From NCBI GenBank assembly GCA_013695925.1, contig JACCZO010000493.1, positions 1 through 16,271 of the forward strand: a stretch of DNA of 16,271 nucleotides, written 5' to 3'. This DNA comes from Chthoniobacterales bacterium. Lineage in GTDB: Bacteria > Verrucomicrobiota > Verrucomicrobiia > Chthoniobacterales > UBA10450. Made by a program: the position numbers and the translations under genes. Below the pieces are notes generated by a model that worked only from the letters and a program-made list of their open reading frames with translations, searched no databases and had not been told where the DNA came from. Positions 1-7,328 of this stretch are shown here, one piece after another (the first letter of the stretch is position 1; every line of letters begins with the position of its first letter).

Positions 1-402
1 GAGCGGAGCGGTTCGTGCGTCGCTTTCACTGGTGCAGTCTTCTCGTCCGTTTCGTGAAGAAGCAAGGGCTGGCTTTGAAATGATATACGTTGTGCCCGCT
101 TGCCCCGAATAGTTGCCCAGCCTTACCCAGACGCATACAAAAACTCTGTTTGTGCGACATCTGAAAGGCTCGTCGTGAAGACCGGGGAGCGGCGGTGCAG
201 GAGTTTTTCACCGCACCGTTCAGCGGATAACGCCACCCACGTGGGAGCGAGTCAATGCGAAGAGCTGACCGAAATTTCGTTACAATTTAAAAGCGATCGA
301 AGACTTCTTAATTCTTCCTTCATCCTTCTTCCTTTCGTTTGCACATTGGTCAGCTACCGGGCGGCGCGGGCGCTCATGGGCAAGGGAAATTCCGCTTTAA
401 GA
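1..402. other. No recognisable gene
   Basis: Short open frames exist on both strands here, but none has a recognisable motif or plausible composition, and they overlap each other. The stretch contains an AT-richer, pyrimidine-rich segment around 285-345. I see no tRNA, promoter or terminator that I can defend. It may be decayed sequence or the far end of a gene outside the window. Confidence 0.5.
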
Positions 403-566
403 GGGCGTCTAAAAAAGGGCGGAGCGGCAGCGGAAGTCAGGCATCTTGCCTGACTCGGCCGACGGGCTTCCAGCCCGTCGCATCGCATCAGGCAGGCAAG
501 ATGCCCGCCTGCCGAGTCAGGCTGGAAGCCTGACTTCCATCCGGAGCCCGACTTTTTTAGACGCCC
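403..566. repeat. 164-bp palindromic element with perfect 15-bp terminal inverted repeats
   Basis: The ends are GGGCGTCTAAAAAAG (403-417) and its exact reverse complement (552-566). Inside is a second layer of symmetry: a GGAAGTCAGGC module near 431 pairs with GCCTGACTTCC near 528-538, and an ACGGGCTTCCAGCCCGT hairpin sits near 461-477. The inner part also contains a CAGGCAAGATGCCCGCC module, related to the repeat at 12446-12580. No protein is encoded, so this is a non-autonomous REP- or MITE-like element. It ends about 55 bp before the toxin-antitoxin operon. That it was mobilised by a RAYT-type enzyme is inference, based on the RAYT-like remnants at 1758-2125 and 4545-4877. Confidence 0.8.
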
Positions 567-621
567 ACTAAGAGAAGTCCGCGGTGAATCGAGCGCGGGC
601 GCCATTGTCACCCATCCGCGA

Positions 622-843
622 TTGGCTTATGAAAGACTCGTGACCGCGAGCGCCGCCCTCGACCAGCAGATCGAACGTTATCGCCAGATGACTGGCGAAG
701 AACGCTTATCGATCGCGCTCGCTTTACACGAGATGTCGTGCGACATCGCGCGCGAAGGCATTCGTCACGGCCATCCCGGTGCCGACCCCGCCGAGGTGGA
801 GCGATTGCTCCACCGCCGTCTCGCACTGGCCCGCGCCGGATGA
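622..843 (+). CDS. MenA/Rv0078B-like antitoxin
   Basis: A 73-residue, highly charged, helical protein. The core reads LDQQIERYRQM, EERLSIALALHEM, then an IAREGIRHGHP segment and an AEVERLLHRRLALAR tail. This matches my memory of the Rv0078B-related antitoxin family, whose members are about 65-75 residues and pair with a nucleotidyltransferase toxin. No ATG lies at the front. The longest reading starts at TTG (622); a GTG at 640 is an alternative and neither has a good Shine-Dalgarno. The stop TGA overlaps the ATG of the next gene (ATGA, 840-843), so the two are translationally coupled, as expected for antitoxin first and toxin second. It would neutralise the downstream toxin by binding or by affecting its modification. 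The family call is moderately sure, the start unsure. Confidence 0.62.
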   Translation: MAYERLVTASAALDQQIERYRQMTGEERLSIALALHEMSCDIAREGIRHGHPGADPAEVERLLHRRLALARAG

Positions 844-1409
844 ACGAGCGCGAATTGCTGGTCGATTGTTTGCGCCGGTTGAACCGGACCGGCGTCCTCT
901 ATTACCTCACCGGCTCGATGGCCAGCAACTACTGGGGCATCCCCCGCACGACGCACGACTTGGACTTTGTCGTGCAACTCCCGGCAACCGCATTGCCTCT
1001 CATCCTTCAGGAATTTAGTGAAAACTTCCACATCGACGAGGCCGCGGTCAGCGCCGTCTATGAACCGCCGCATCAGTTCAACGCCATCGATACGCGTTCG
1101 GCCCTGAAGGTTGACTTCTGGCTGGCTGGGACTGAGCCATTTGATCGGGAGATGCTGCGGCGTCGCGTTCAGGTCACACTCTTCGGCGAGCCCGCCTGGA
1201 TCTCCACGGCCGAGGATGTGATCCTGCACAAACTTCTTTGGGATCGAATTTCACCCTCCGACCGGCAGATGGGCGATGCGGCTGGCGTGATCGCCGTGCA
1301 AGCGGAGGAGCTGGACAAAGTTTACCTCCGTCGCTGGGCTTCCGAGCTTTCCATCACCGCCGAGTTGGAGCGTTTATTGAGAGGCGAAATCAAACCCAAA
1401 GATACGTAA
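840..1409 (+). CDS. MenT/AbiEii-type nucleotidyltransferase toxin
   Basis: A 189-residue nucleotidyltransferase-fold protein starting MNERELLVDCLRRL. The diagnostic motif is visible: LTGSMASNYWG (GS at 25-26), then R36 and the metal-binding pair D40/D42 in THDLDFVV. A third acidic strand is KVDFW (D92). A conserved Lys follows in AEDVILHKLLW (K131), typical of the DUF1814/AbiEii/MenT group. Characterised MenT toxins transfer nucleotides (often pyrimidines) to tRNA acceptor ends and block translation. Substrate and toxicity here are inferred from the family and from the coupled antitoxin-like gene upstream. The start ATG overlaps the upstream stop. The gene appears complete with all key residues, so the module is probably functional. 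It could also act as a housekeeping-type nucleotidyltransferase. Confidence 0.8.
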   Translation: MNERELLVDCLRRLNRTGVLYYLTGSMASNYWGIPRTTHDLDFVVQLPATALPLILQEFSENFHIDEAAVSAVYEPPHQFNAIDTRSALKVDFWLAGTEPFDREMLRRRVQVTLFGEPAWISTAEDVILHKLLWDRISPSDRQMGDAAGVIAVQAEELDKVYLRRWASELSITAELERLLRGEIKPKDT

Positions 1410-1431
1410 ATGGCGCCTTGAGCCGACCCAA

Positions 1432-1537
1432 CGTCTAAAATCGGGACTCGTCACCACTCCATCGCCCGAGCCGGCTCGCGCCCGCCGACCCGACGCTCTG
1501 CTTGACGTTCACCAGCCAAATTTCAAATGTTTAGACG
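1432..1537. repeat. Inverted CGTCTAAA / TTTAGACG pair behind the toxin gene
   Basis: CGTCTAAA (1432-1439) is answered by TTTAGACG (1530-1537) about 90 bp further on, with no gene between. The same eight bases form the core of the terminal repeats of the 403-566 element, so this looks like a second, more decayed member of that family. Extension beyond the eight bases is poor: CGTCTAAAAT on the left against ATGTTTAGACG on the right. The interior has no open frame of interest. Confidence 0.45.
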
Positions 1538-1556
1538 CGAACCCCCTTTTCTCTGC

Positions 1557-1758
1557 TGTCAAGATTTGCACACTGACCCCCAATCCTCCACTGACCCCCG
1601 GGGTAGGTATGAACGGGAACATGGGTTACAAACTAACCGACCACATGGGTAAACACTTTCATTGGTTAATTGATCCTGTGGTTTGTAACCCATGTTCCCG
1701 TTCATACCCCTGTCGCCACGGGTGGGTTTGGATTGGGGTCAGTGTGCAAATCTTGACA
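1557..1758. repeat. Outer inverted repeat (29-30 bp arms) around a miniature element
   Basis: The left arm 1557-1586 begins TGTCAAGATTTGCACACTGA. The right arm 1730-1758 is its reverse complement with one C fewer. The right arm continues directly into the transposase-tail pseudogene, and a related GGGTCAGTGTGCATATCTTTGACA tract recurs near 4530-4552 beside the second copy of that tail. The arms are therefore probably the recognition end of that transposase lineage. Between them lies the separate IS481-like palindrome at 1606-1708. Confidence 0.75.
1606..1708. mobile_element. Miniature IS481-like element (MITE)
   Basis: Perfect 28-bp inverted repeats at 1606-1633 and 1681-1708 (left arm starts GGTATGAACGGGAACATGGG) enclose only 47 bp. 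The left arm and following bases resemble 4244-4296, the tract just before an IS481 transposase start (GTATGAACCGGGAACATCGG). That makes this a deletion derivative holding both ends of an IS481-type element and no coding sequence. It could be trans-mobilised by a full-length relative, but none is visible in this window. Confidence 0.65.
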
Positions 1759-2125
1759 CACTAATCTCGATCCATCGCTCGCTCCACGACGCGTCCAGGC
1801 GTTTCGGCACATTGCGCTTGATCGTTCCGTCCCGACGCGCCGTAGCTGCTGGCTGACGTTTGGCCGCGCTGCGCATGGAGAGGCGTTCCGCCAGCCAGAC
1901 CTGCGAAACGGTCGTGCCCCGCCATAAGAGCCGGGCCAGGGCGCTCTTCCTCGGATCGCTCCCAAGGGTGGTCGCCAGTTCCTTCTCATCAAACACGGCC
2001 GCCACCAACCCCTCCCGCAGCCATTGCTCGGCCCGTTCAAGCGCGTGCTTTACCTCCAGCACCCGGTGAATCTTCTTCGGTCCCCACTTCGGACTATGAT
2101 TGAAAAAACTTCCCGGTCGTTCCAC
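1758..2125 (-). pseudogene. RAYT/IS200-like transposase C-terminal remnant, copy 1
   Basis: On the minus strand an open frame begins MERPGSFFNHSPKW and runs through VFDEKELATTLGSDPRK, then SALARLLWRGTTVSQ and VWLAERLSMRSAA. A one-base frameshift follows, after which a second frame continues NVSQQLRRVGTER. The LARLL..TTVSQVWLAERL..RSAANVSQQLRR pattern resembles the helix-turn-helix tail of REP-associated tyrosine transposases (Y1 family). The catalytic HUH domain and Tyr are not visible, so this is a 3' fragment. A decayed second copy lies at 4545-4877 in the same orientation. The family assignment is from memory of the tail motif and is moderate. Confidence 0.5.
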
Positions 2126-2204
2126 TGGCGGCCCAAGCTACCACGCATGCAGCGCACCTTTGTGTCCCTCGTGGACGTTGTGCGAGGCTCTCTCTTTGCC
2201 GGCC

Positions 2205-4190
2205 TCAGAACACGAGCGCGTTCACAAGCGCGTTTGCGATACCCGTGAGCGCGGCGCCGGCGATGAGCCCGGCGCAGATCGGCTCCATCCCTTCGAACCA
2301 GGTGCGATGCCCCGGGGTGCCGACCGCATGCCGGCGCGCCATCCACCAGAAGAAGAGCGCTCCGAGCCACATCGTGAGGCAGTACTCAGGCGGCAGAATC
2401 ACACCGAGGCCGATCGAGACGGAAGAGAGCGGGAATGGCCGGCGCCGGATGATCGTCATGATCTCAATGAACGCTGCCACGATTGCCGCGCCGATCATTG
2501 AGTAAATCGCCGAAGCCGGCAGCGTCGCGACACCGCGTTGGATCAACTCCGCGACGCCACGCCACTGTAATGCGGCCGGCATCGGAAATTGATCGGACGC
2601 GATGGTGGCCGTGGAGCGAACACCGGCAGCATCCGGTTGCATGAAGAGGACGAAGAACAACGGCGTGGCCGCGAGCGCGCCGGAGACAATGCCAATCGCG
2701 TGACCCCACGCCTGCTGCCGCGGTTTTGCGCCGAGCATGTAGCCGGGCTTGATATCGGAGAGCAGGTTGCCGGCGTTCGACGCGACTTCGGCCGTCATGC
2801 CGGCAGTGATCAGGTTCGAGGCCGGATTCGCGCGATCGATCGCACCGATCGTGAACTGCGTGATCTTGCTCAGCGATCCGGTGGGCGTCCACGAAGTGAG
2901 CGCCATTGAGTTCGTGCAGATAATCGTGAGCACGAAGATGAGCGGCAACGAAAGCAGCGCGAGCCACATCGGCACGCCGAAGAAGAGATGGGTAACGTAA
3001 CAGCCGAGCACGCTCAGCACGGGCACGCCGACGAACGAAATCCAGAGCGGCACCTCGATGTGTTTCAAGACATCGTCGCCTGGCTGCTTCGCCTTTTTCC
3101 TGCCGGTCAGGTTCTTGAAGACGCTGGTGAAAATCTCCGGGCGCCCCGCGAGCGCGATGAGCGAACCGACCACCATCATTGTCACGCCCCACCAGAGTGA
3201 CCACTGATTCACGATCTCTGCGCGACTGAGAGGAACAACAGCGCCGGTTGGACCGAGTCGCGGCGCAATGTCGCCACGGGCGATCATGATTGGCGCCAGG
3301 ACCATGAAGTTGACGACGGTGCCGAGCACTACGCTGGTCGCGACTCGGATCCCCATCAGCCCGCCGACGCCGAGCATCGCGGCATCGAGCGTGAGCCGCA
3401 GACCGAGCGTCCGAAAATCCGTGCCCATGATCTTCGGCGTCCACAGCCCCCACTTCGCGGCGAGCATGTAGTAGTAATCGTCGAGACGCTCGTGGAAGTG
3501 CCACGCTTCCGTCATTCCGAAGAACCGATTCAGCCGCAGCATACTGAATTGCACGAGCCGCTGGAGGCCATCGCTGACGAGGAACTGATAGAGCGCCGTC
3601 AGCCCCCCGGTGATCCCGAGCAGCTTCGCCTTGTATACGCCTTCGCCCGCGGCGCCGTGATAAAGCGCATCGAGCACCACGCCGCAGGCGCGCCCTTCCG
3701 GGAACGGCAGCTGATCTTCGTTGATGAACCGCCGCTTCATCGGGAACGCCACGAGCACGCCGACAAGCGACATGATTGTCATCCAAACGAGCATTTGCCA
3801 CCACGGCACGATCACGCCGGTCACCATCATGTAAGCCGCCAGACTCGAAACGAGCGGCGTCGTCATGTAACCGGCCGCAGTCGCGATCGATTGCATCGCG
3901 TTGTTTTCTAGAATCGTAAAGTCATTCGCGAGACGCACGCGCGCCATCGCGCGGAACATCGCGAACGCGAGGATCACCGAGGTAAGACCGACCCCGAGCG
4001 TAACGCCCGTTTTGCCGCCGACGTAAAGATTCGTCGCCGACAAAATCCCGCCGAGAAAAAATCCCGTCAGTCCCGAGCGGATCGTCAGCTGCGGCAGATC
4101 ACCGCGATAGACATTCTCGAACCACCAACGGTCCTTCTGTTCGCGAGTCCAGGTGCGGGTTTGTTCGTCGGTGAGATGTGCGAGAGCCAT
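2205..4190 (-). CDS. OPT-family oligopeptide transporter
   Basis: A 661-residue polytopic membrane protein. The hydrophilic N-terminus (TDEQTRTWTREQKDRWWFEN) leads into about 14-16 hydrophobic segments spread over the length. Typical OPT features are visible: GGILSATNLYVGGKTG after the first segment, LPFPEGRACGVVL in the first third, and TNSMALTSWTPTGSLSKITQ, then NPASNLITAGMTAEVASNAG followed by NLLSDIKPGYMLGAKPRQQ in the second half. The family imports oligopeptides, and some members import metal-chelate complexes, across the inner membrane by proton coupling. The substrate here is unknown. The length fits bacterial OPT proteins (about 600-700). No frameshift is seen and the gene stands alone. 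Its orientation is opposite to most neighbours, and mobile-element scars lie at both ends (1557-2125 and 4244-4877). Confidence 0.9.
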   Translation of the reverse strand: MALAHLTDEQTRTWTREQKDRWWFENVYRGDLPQLTIRSGLTGFFLGGILSATNLYVGGKTGVTLGVGLTSVILAFAMFRAMARVRLANDFTILENNAMQSIATAAGYMTTPLVSSLAAYMMVTGVIVPWWQMLVWMTIMSLVGVLVAFPMKRRFINEDQLPFPEGRACGVVLDALYHGAAGEGVYKAKLLGITGGLTALYQFLVSDGLQRLVQFSMLRLNRFFGMTEAWHFHERLDDYYYMLAAKWGLWTPKIMGTDFRTLGLRLTLDAAMLGVGGLMGIRVATSVVLGTVVNFMVLAPIMIARGDIAPRLGPTGAVVPLSRAEIVNQWSLWWGVTMMVVGSLIALAGRPEIFTSVFKNLTGRKKAKQPGDDVLKHIEVPLWISFVGVPVLSVLGCYVTHLFFGVPMWLALLSLPLIFVLTIICTNSMALTSWTPTGSLSKITQFTIGAIDRANPASNLITAGMTAEVASNAGNLLSDIKPGYMLGAKPRQQAWGHAIGIVSGALAATPLFFVLFMQPDAAGVRSTATIASDQFPMPAALQWRGVAELIQRGVATLPASAIYSMIGAAIVAAFIEIMTIIRRRPFPLSSVSIGLGVILPPEYCLTMWLGALFFWWMARRHAVGTPGHRTWFEGMEPICAGLIAGAALTGIANALVNALVF

Positions 4191-4243
4191 AAGAGAGGCG
4201 ACAGGTCAGCGGCGACGATGCACAGCGTGCGCCGAGTGCAGGG

Positions 4244-4515
4244 TATGAACCGGGAACATCGGTAACAGATTGACCGGGCACAAGGGTGACAGTTTGAGGG
4301 TGAGGAATGCCTTGGAGAAACGAGTCACCGATGGAACAGAAACAGAGATTTGTGAGTTTACTGACGACCGACCGGTTTACGATGGCGGAGCTGTGCGAAA
4401 GCTTCGGCATCTCGCGGAAGACGGGATACAAATGGAAGGGGCGCTACGAGGCGCAGGGGATGGCCGCGCTGGAGGAATGGAGCCGTGCACCCAGGACGGT
4501 GAGGGTGCAGAGGAA
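4244..4515 (+). mobile_element. Left end of an IS481-family element, truncated
   Basis: The tract 4244-4296 (GTATGAACCGGGAACATCGG onward) is the non-coding end that also appears in the miniature element at 1606. It is followed by the start of a transposase at 4307. Similarity to IS481 stops around 4502, where sequence shared with the RAYT-like locus takes over (GGGGTCAGTGTG near 4518). No right end is found downstream. The element is therefore a 5' stub left by deletion or by a second insertion. Confidence 0.65.
4307..4502 (+). pseudogene. IS481-family transposase, N-terminal 65 codons only
   Basis: The frame reads MPWRNESPMEQKQRFVSLL, then FTMAELCESFGISRKTGYKW and RYEAQGMAALEEWSRAPRT. This is the helix-turn-helix start of IS481-like transposases (MPWR...M.Q...F, ELC..FGIS..TGYKW..RY...G..AL...SR.P). 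The family is normally about 300-400 residues with a DDE rve domain, all of which is missing. After codon 65 the frame runs into unrelated repeat sequence. An internal ATG at 4331 is an alternative start. It is non-functional as a transposase; an isolated DNA-binding fragment cannot be excluded. Confidence 0.8.
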
Positions 4516-4544
4516 TGGGGTCAGTGTGTGGGTCAGTGTGCATA

Positions 4545-4877
4545 TCTTTGACACACTAATCTCGATCCATCGCTCGCTTCAGGAAAGCTGCCAGAGTTTT
4601 CGGCACATTCTCTTTGATCGGCTCCGTCCCGACGCGCCGTATCTGCTAGCTGACGTTGGCCGCGCTGCGCATGGAGAGGCGTTCCGCCAGCCAGACCTGC
4701 GAAACGGTCGTGCCCCCGTAAGAGCCGGGTCAGGGCGACCTTCCTCAGATCGCTCCCGGGAGTGGCCGCCAGTTCCTTCCCATCCAGCCCCGGCCCCAGG
4801 ACCGTCGCGGCGCGGAATGGAAGCGACCGCTGGCTCATCAGTCGAATCGCCCCTTGCCCCTCTTCCCGTTCGGCCAT
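4545..4877 (-). pseudogene. RAYT/IS200-like transposase C-terminal remnant, copy 2
   Basis: The DNA at 4548-4770 closely matches 1750-1985 in the same orientation, including the run GGCCGCGCTGCGCATGGAGA present in both. On the minus strand one frame gives DGKELAATPGSDLRKVALTR before a frameshift; another gives the SMRSAANVS tract, ended by an in-frame TAG. This copy is more damaged than copy 1. It abuts the truncated IS481 end on one side and ends about 60 bp before the hydroxylase gene on the other. The two copies form a direct repeat around the OPT transporter gene. Confidence 0.5.
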
Positions 4878-4899
4878 AAAATTGAGAATGCGGTTGATA

Positions 4900-4908
4900 T
4901 CGTTAGGC
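4900..4908 (+). repeat. TCGTTAGGC word, 30 bp before the hydroxylase start
   Basis: Exact TCGTTAGGC between the transposase remnant and the hydroxylase start. It is the leftmost member of the dispersed word described in the findings. The others I can find are 6480-6487 (minus, TCGTTAGG only), 7323-7330 (minus, CGTTAGGC), 7330-7338 (minus), 8853-8861 (TCGTTAGGT), 10725-10733, 11601-11609, 11651-11659, 14352-14360 and 14914-14922. Confidence 0.85.
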
Positions 4909-4937
4909 AGCCGCGAATTTTACTCCGAGGTGACGCG

Positions 4938-6671
4938 ATGAAAACAGGAATTCCGATGAACAATGCGGCGGTGGCCGCGCTCCCCAAACACCTGCTCCAG
5001 TTTGCGGTCGACCAGCGGTATGACGACTACACTCCGGTGGATCACGCGGTCTGGCGCTTCATCATGCGGCAGAACACTTTTTTCCTGAAGGAGTACGCGC
5101 ACAAAGTTTATTTCCAAGGCCTGCTCGAGACTGGCATCTCCTTCGAACGCATTCCGCGGATCGACGAGATGAACGAGATCCTCGGCAAAATCGGGTGGGG
5201 CGCGGTCGCGGTGGACGGGTTTATTCCGCCGGCGGCCTTCATGGAATTCCAAGCCTACAAGGTGCTGGTGATCGCCTGCGACATGCGGCAGCTCAATCAC
5301 ATCGAATACACCCCCGCGCCCGATATCGTGCACGAGGCCGCGGGGCATGCCCCCATCATTGTCGATCGCAAATATTCTGATTACCTCCAGCGCTTCGGCG
5401 AAATTGGAGCGAAGGCGATGTCGTCGAAGAAGGATTTCGAACTTTACGAAGCGATCCGGCATCTTTCGATTTTGAAGGAGTTGCCGAATCCCGATCCAGA
5501 CGAGCTGGCGGAGGCGACCCACAAGGTGGAGGAAGGCCAGAAGAACCTCGGTGACCCTTCGGAGATGGCGCTCCTCTCGCGGCTCCATTGGTGGACGGTT
5601 GAGTACGGCCTCATCGGCACGCTTGAGAAACCTAAAATCTACGGCGCGGGGCTGCTCTCTTCGATCGGCGAATCGGTCAGTTGCCTCGAGGAAGGGGTAA
5701 AAAAAATCGCCTACTCACTGGAAGCAGCCGAGACGGCGTTCGACATCACAACCAAACAACCTCAGCTTTTTGTCTGTCGCGACTTTGTGCATCTGCGCGA
5801 CGTGCTGCGGGAGTTTGCGAGCAGGATGGCCTTTCGGGTGGGAGGGTTCGAAGGGATCAGGAAAGCGATCGGGTGCAAGAACGTGACCACTTGTGAATAT
5901 TCGTCCGGGCTGCAGGTCACCGGTGTGTTCACCGAGGTTCGGACGGGCGCGAATAATCAGCCGATTTATTTACAAAGCACCGGGCCGAGCGCGCTTGCCT
6001 ATGGATACAAAGAGTTGCCGGGGCATGGGCGCGATTCTCACAAAGATGGGTTCGGATCGCCGATTGGGAACTGGAAGGAAACCGAGGTTAGCGAAGGAAA
6101 ACCGGCGCGTTTGGAATTCGAGAGCGGCGTAGTTGTAGAAGGCAAAGTCGAAAAGGTCATGCGCCGGGACGGCAAACTGCTCCTGGTTTCGTTCTCGGAT
6201 TGCACGGCGAAACTCGCCGATCGCGTTTTGTTCGATCCGGCCTGGGGAACCTATGACATGGCGGTGGGCGAGAAGATCGTTTCGGTCTTCAACGGCGCGG
6301 CGGACAAGGACGCTTACAACGAAGTCGCGCTCATCCCGAAAGAGCGCACGATCAAAAATCCCTCGGACGCGAAGCGGAAAAAACTCGAGAACCTTTACCA
6401 GCAGGTGCGCGATATCCGGACGCGCAAGACTGGCTACGAACGACTGGGCGAAATCTGGGAGACGCAGCAGGCCGAGCACCCTAACGACTGGCTGTTGTCG
6501 ATGGAAATTTTCGAGATCCTCGACGAAACCGAGGGACAGCCTGCTCTGAAAGACAGGGTGCAGAAGTTTCTCGAAGAAAAAAAATCGCGCGACAAGGAAC
6601 TCGCGACTCTCATCGGCTGGGGCTTTCGCCTCGTCGAATATCACCGGCAGAGCGCCCACGCTCCCGCCTAG
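4938..6671 (+). CDS. phhA: Aromatic amino acid hydroxylase (phenylalanine 4-monooxygenase), long form
   Basis: A 577-residue protein that should hydroxylate phenylalanine to tyrosine using O2 and a pterin cofactor in the cytoplasm. The non-haem iron site is intact: H132 and H137 in TPAPDIVHEAAGHAPI, and E222 in WWTVEYGLIG. In short proteobacterial enzymes the Glu follows the second His by about 40 residues. Here the gap is 85, with a charged helical insert (about 160-215), as in the long Bacillus/Bacteroidota-type family. Residues from about 330 form a C-terminal extension beyond the catalytic core, with GNWKETEVSEGKPARLEF and a VLFDPAWGTYD segment. I chose ATG 4938 (MKTGIPMNN), preceded by CCGAGGTGACGCG. 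A start at 4854 would add 28 residues that lie in the transposase scar. The iron-site call is strong. Phe rather than Trp or Tyr as substrate, and hence the gene symbol, is inferred from the family. Confidence 0.85.
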   Translation: MKTGIPMNNAAVAALPKHLLQFAVDQRYDDYTPVDHAVWRFIMRQNTFFLKEYAHKVYFQGLLETGISFERIPRIDEMNEILGKIGWGAVAVDGFIPPAAFMEFQAYKVLVIACDMRQLNHIEYTPAPDIVHEAAGHAPIIVDRKYSDYLQRFGEIGAKAMSSKKDFELYEAIRHLSILKELPNPDPDELAEATHKVEEGQKNLGDPSEMALLSRLHWWTVEYGLIGTLEKPKIYGAGLLSSIGESVSCLEEGVKKIAYSLEAAETAFDITTKQPQLFVCRDFVHLRDVLREFASRMAFRVGGFEGIRKAIGCKNVTTCEYSSGLQVTGVFTEVRTGANNQPIYLQSTGPSALAYGYKELPGHGRDSHKDGFGSPIGNWKETEVSEGKPARLEFESGVVVEGKVEKVMRRDGKLLLVSFSDCTAKLADRVLFDPAWGTYDMAVGEKIVSVFNGAADKDAYNEVALIPKERTIKNPSDAKRKKLENLYQQVRDIRTRKTGYERLGEIWETQQAEHPNDWLLSMEIFEILDETEGQPALKDRVQKFLEEKKSRDKELATLIGWGFRLVEYHRQSAHAPA

Positions 6672-6752
6672 GCGAGCCGGACGGAAGATGCTTGCAGTCG
6701 GGCGGGAAATCTCTCACGCTCCCTGTGAGATGAGTTCGCGTTCTTCTACCAT

Positions 6753-7328
6753 ATGATTGATTGGTGGAGTTCCCTCCTGCTCGAAAAGCAGATCTTCTAC
6801 GCGATCGGGCTGGCTTCGATCTTGATCCTGCTCATTCAGATTCTTCTTACCTTCGTCGGGATCGATTCGCACCACGACGCTGAGCTCTCCCACGGCGATC
6901 ACTCATCCGGGCTGAGTTTTCTCAGCGTTCGCACCATCACCGCCTTTTTTGTCGGATTCGGGTGGACCGGGGTGATTCTTTTGAATCACAGTTACTCCGT
7001 CCCGGTCGCGATCGCGGGTGGAATGACGACCGGAATTCTCTTTCTCCTCGTGACCGCCTTTCTCATTCACAACCTGCTTCGCCTGCAGAGCAGTGGAAAT
7101 CTCGACTACCAGAATGCGATCGGAGTCGTCGGTTCGGTCTATACCACCATCCCGGGCGCAGAACGGGGTGGCGGCCAGATCGAATTGATGCTCCAGGGCC
7201 GCCTCATGATGGCCGAGGCCTACACCAAAGCAGAGCGCGATTTGAAACCCGGTAGCAAGGCGCGCGTCGTCGAGCTGATCGGCGCCAGCACACTCCTCGT
7301 CGAACCACTCACCAATCCGATCGCCTAA
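6753..7328 (+). CDS. NfeD-family membrane protein
   Basis: A 191-residue protein with three hydrophobic segments (about 13-36, 60-78 and 82-108) and a C-terminal soluble part. The latter (NAIGVVGSVYTTIPG, GGGQIELMLQGRLMMAEAYT, KARVVELIGASTLLVEPL) fits the OB-fold of NfeD proteins, whose usual role is to partner flotillins or stomatins in membrane microdomains. It lacks the ClpP-like serine protease domain of the long NfeD class, so it is the short form (YuaF-like). A histidine- and aspartate-rich loop (DSHHDAELSHGDHSS, 38-52) lies between the first two membrane segments and could bind metal. The flotillin gene begins 9 bp downstream, so the two almost certainly form an operon. Confidence 0.85.
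   Translation: MIDWWSSLLLEKQIFYAIGLASILILLIQILLTFVGIDSHHDAELSHGDHSSGLSFLSVRTITAFFVGFGWTGVILLNHSYSVPVAIAGGMTTGILFLLVTAFLIHNLLRLQSSGNLDYQNAIGVVGSVYTTIPGAERGGGQIELMLQGRLMMAEAYTKAERDLKPGSKARVVELIGASTLLVEPLTNPIA

Noticed and set aside
1606..1708. Interpretation of the palindrome as a transcription terminator or riboswitch
   Set aside because: Perfect 28-bp arms and similarity to the IS481 end at 4244 fit a miniature mobile element better.
2464..3804. 446-codon minus-strand frame inside the transporter gene
   Set aside because: Arg/Ala/His-rich shadow of the OPT gene in another frame, without hydrophobic segments or motifs.
4854..4937. Upstream extension of the hydroxylase
   Set aside because: The extra 28 codons overlap the transposase remnant and lack family similarity; ATG 4938 is a better start.
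6712..6730. TCTCAC/GTGAGA hairpin between the hydroxylase and nfeD genes as a terminator
   Set aside because: Only a 6-bp stem and no following T-run; too weak to call.
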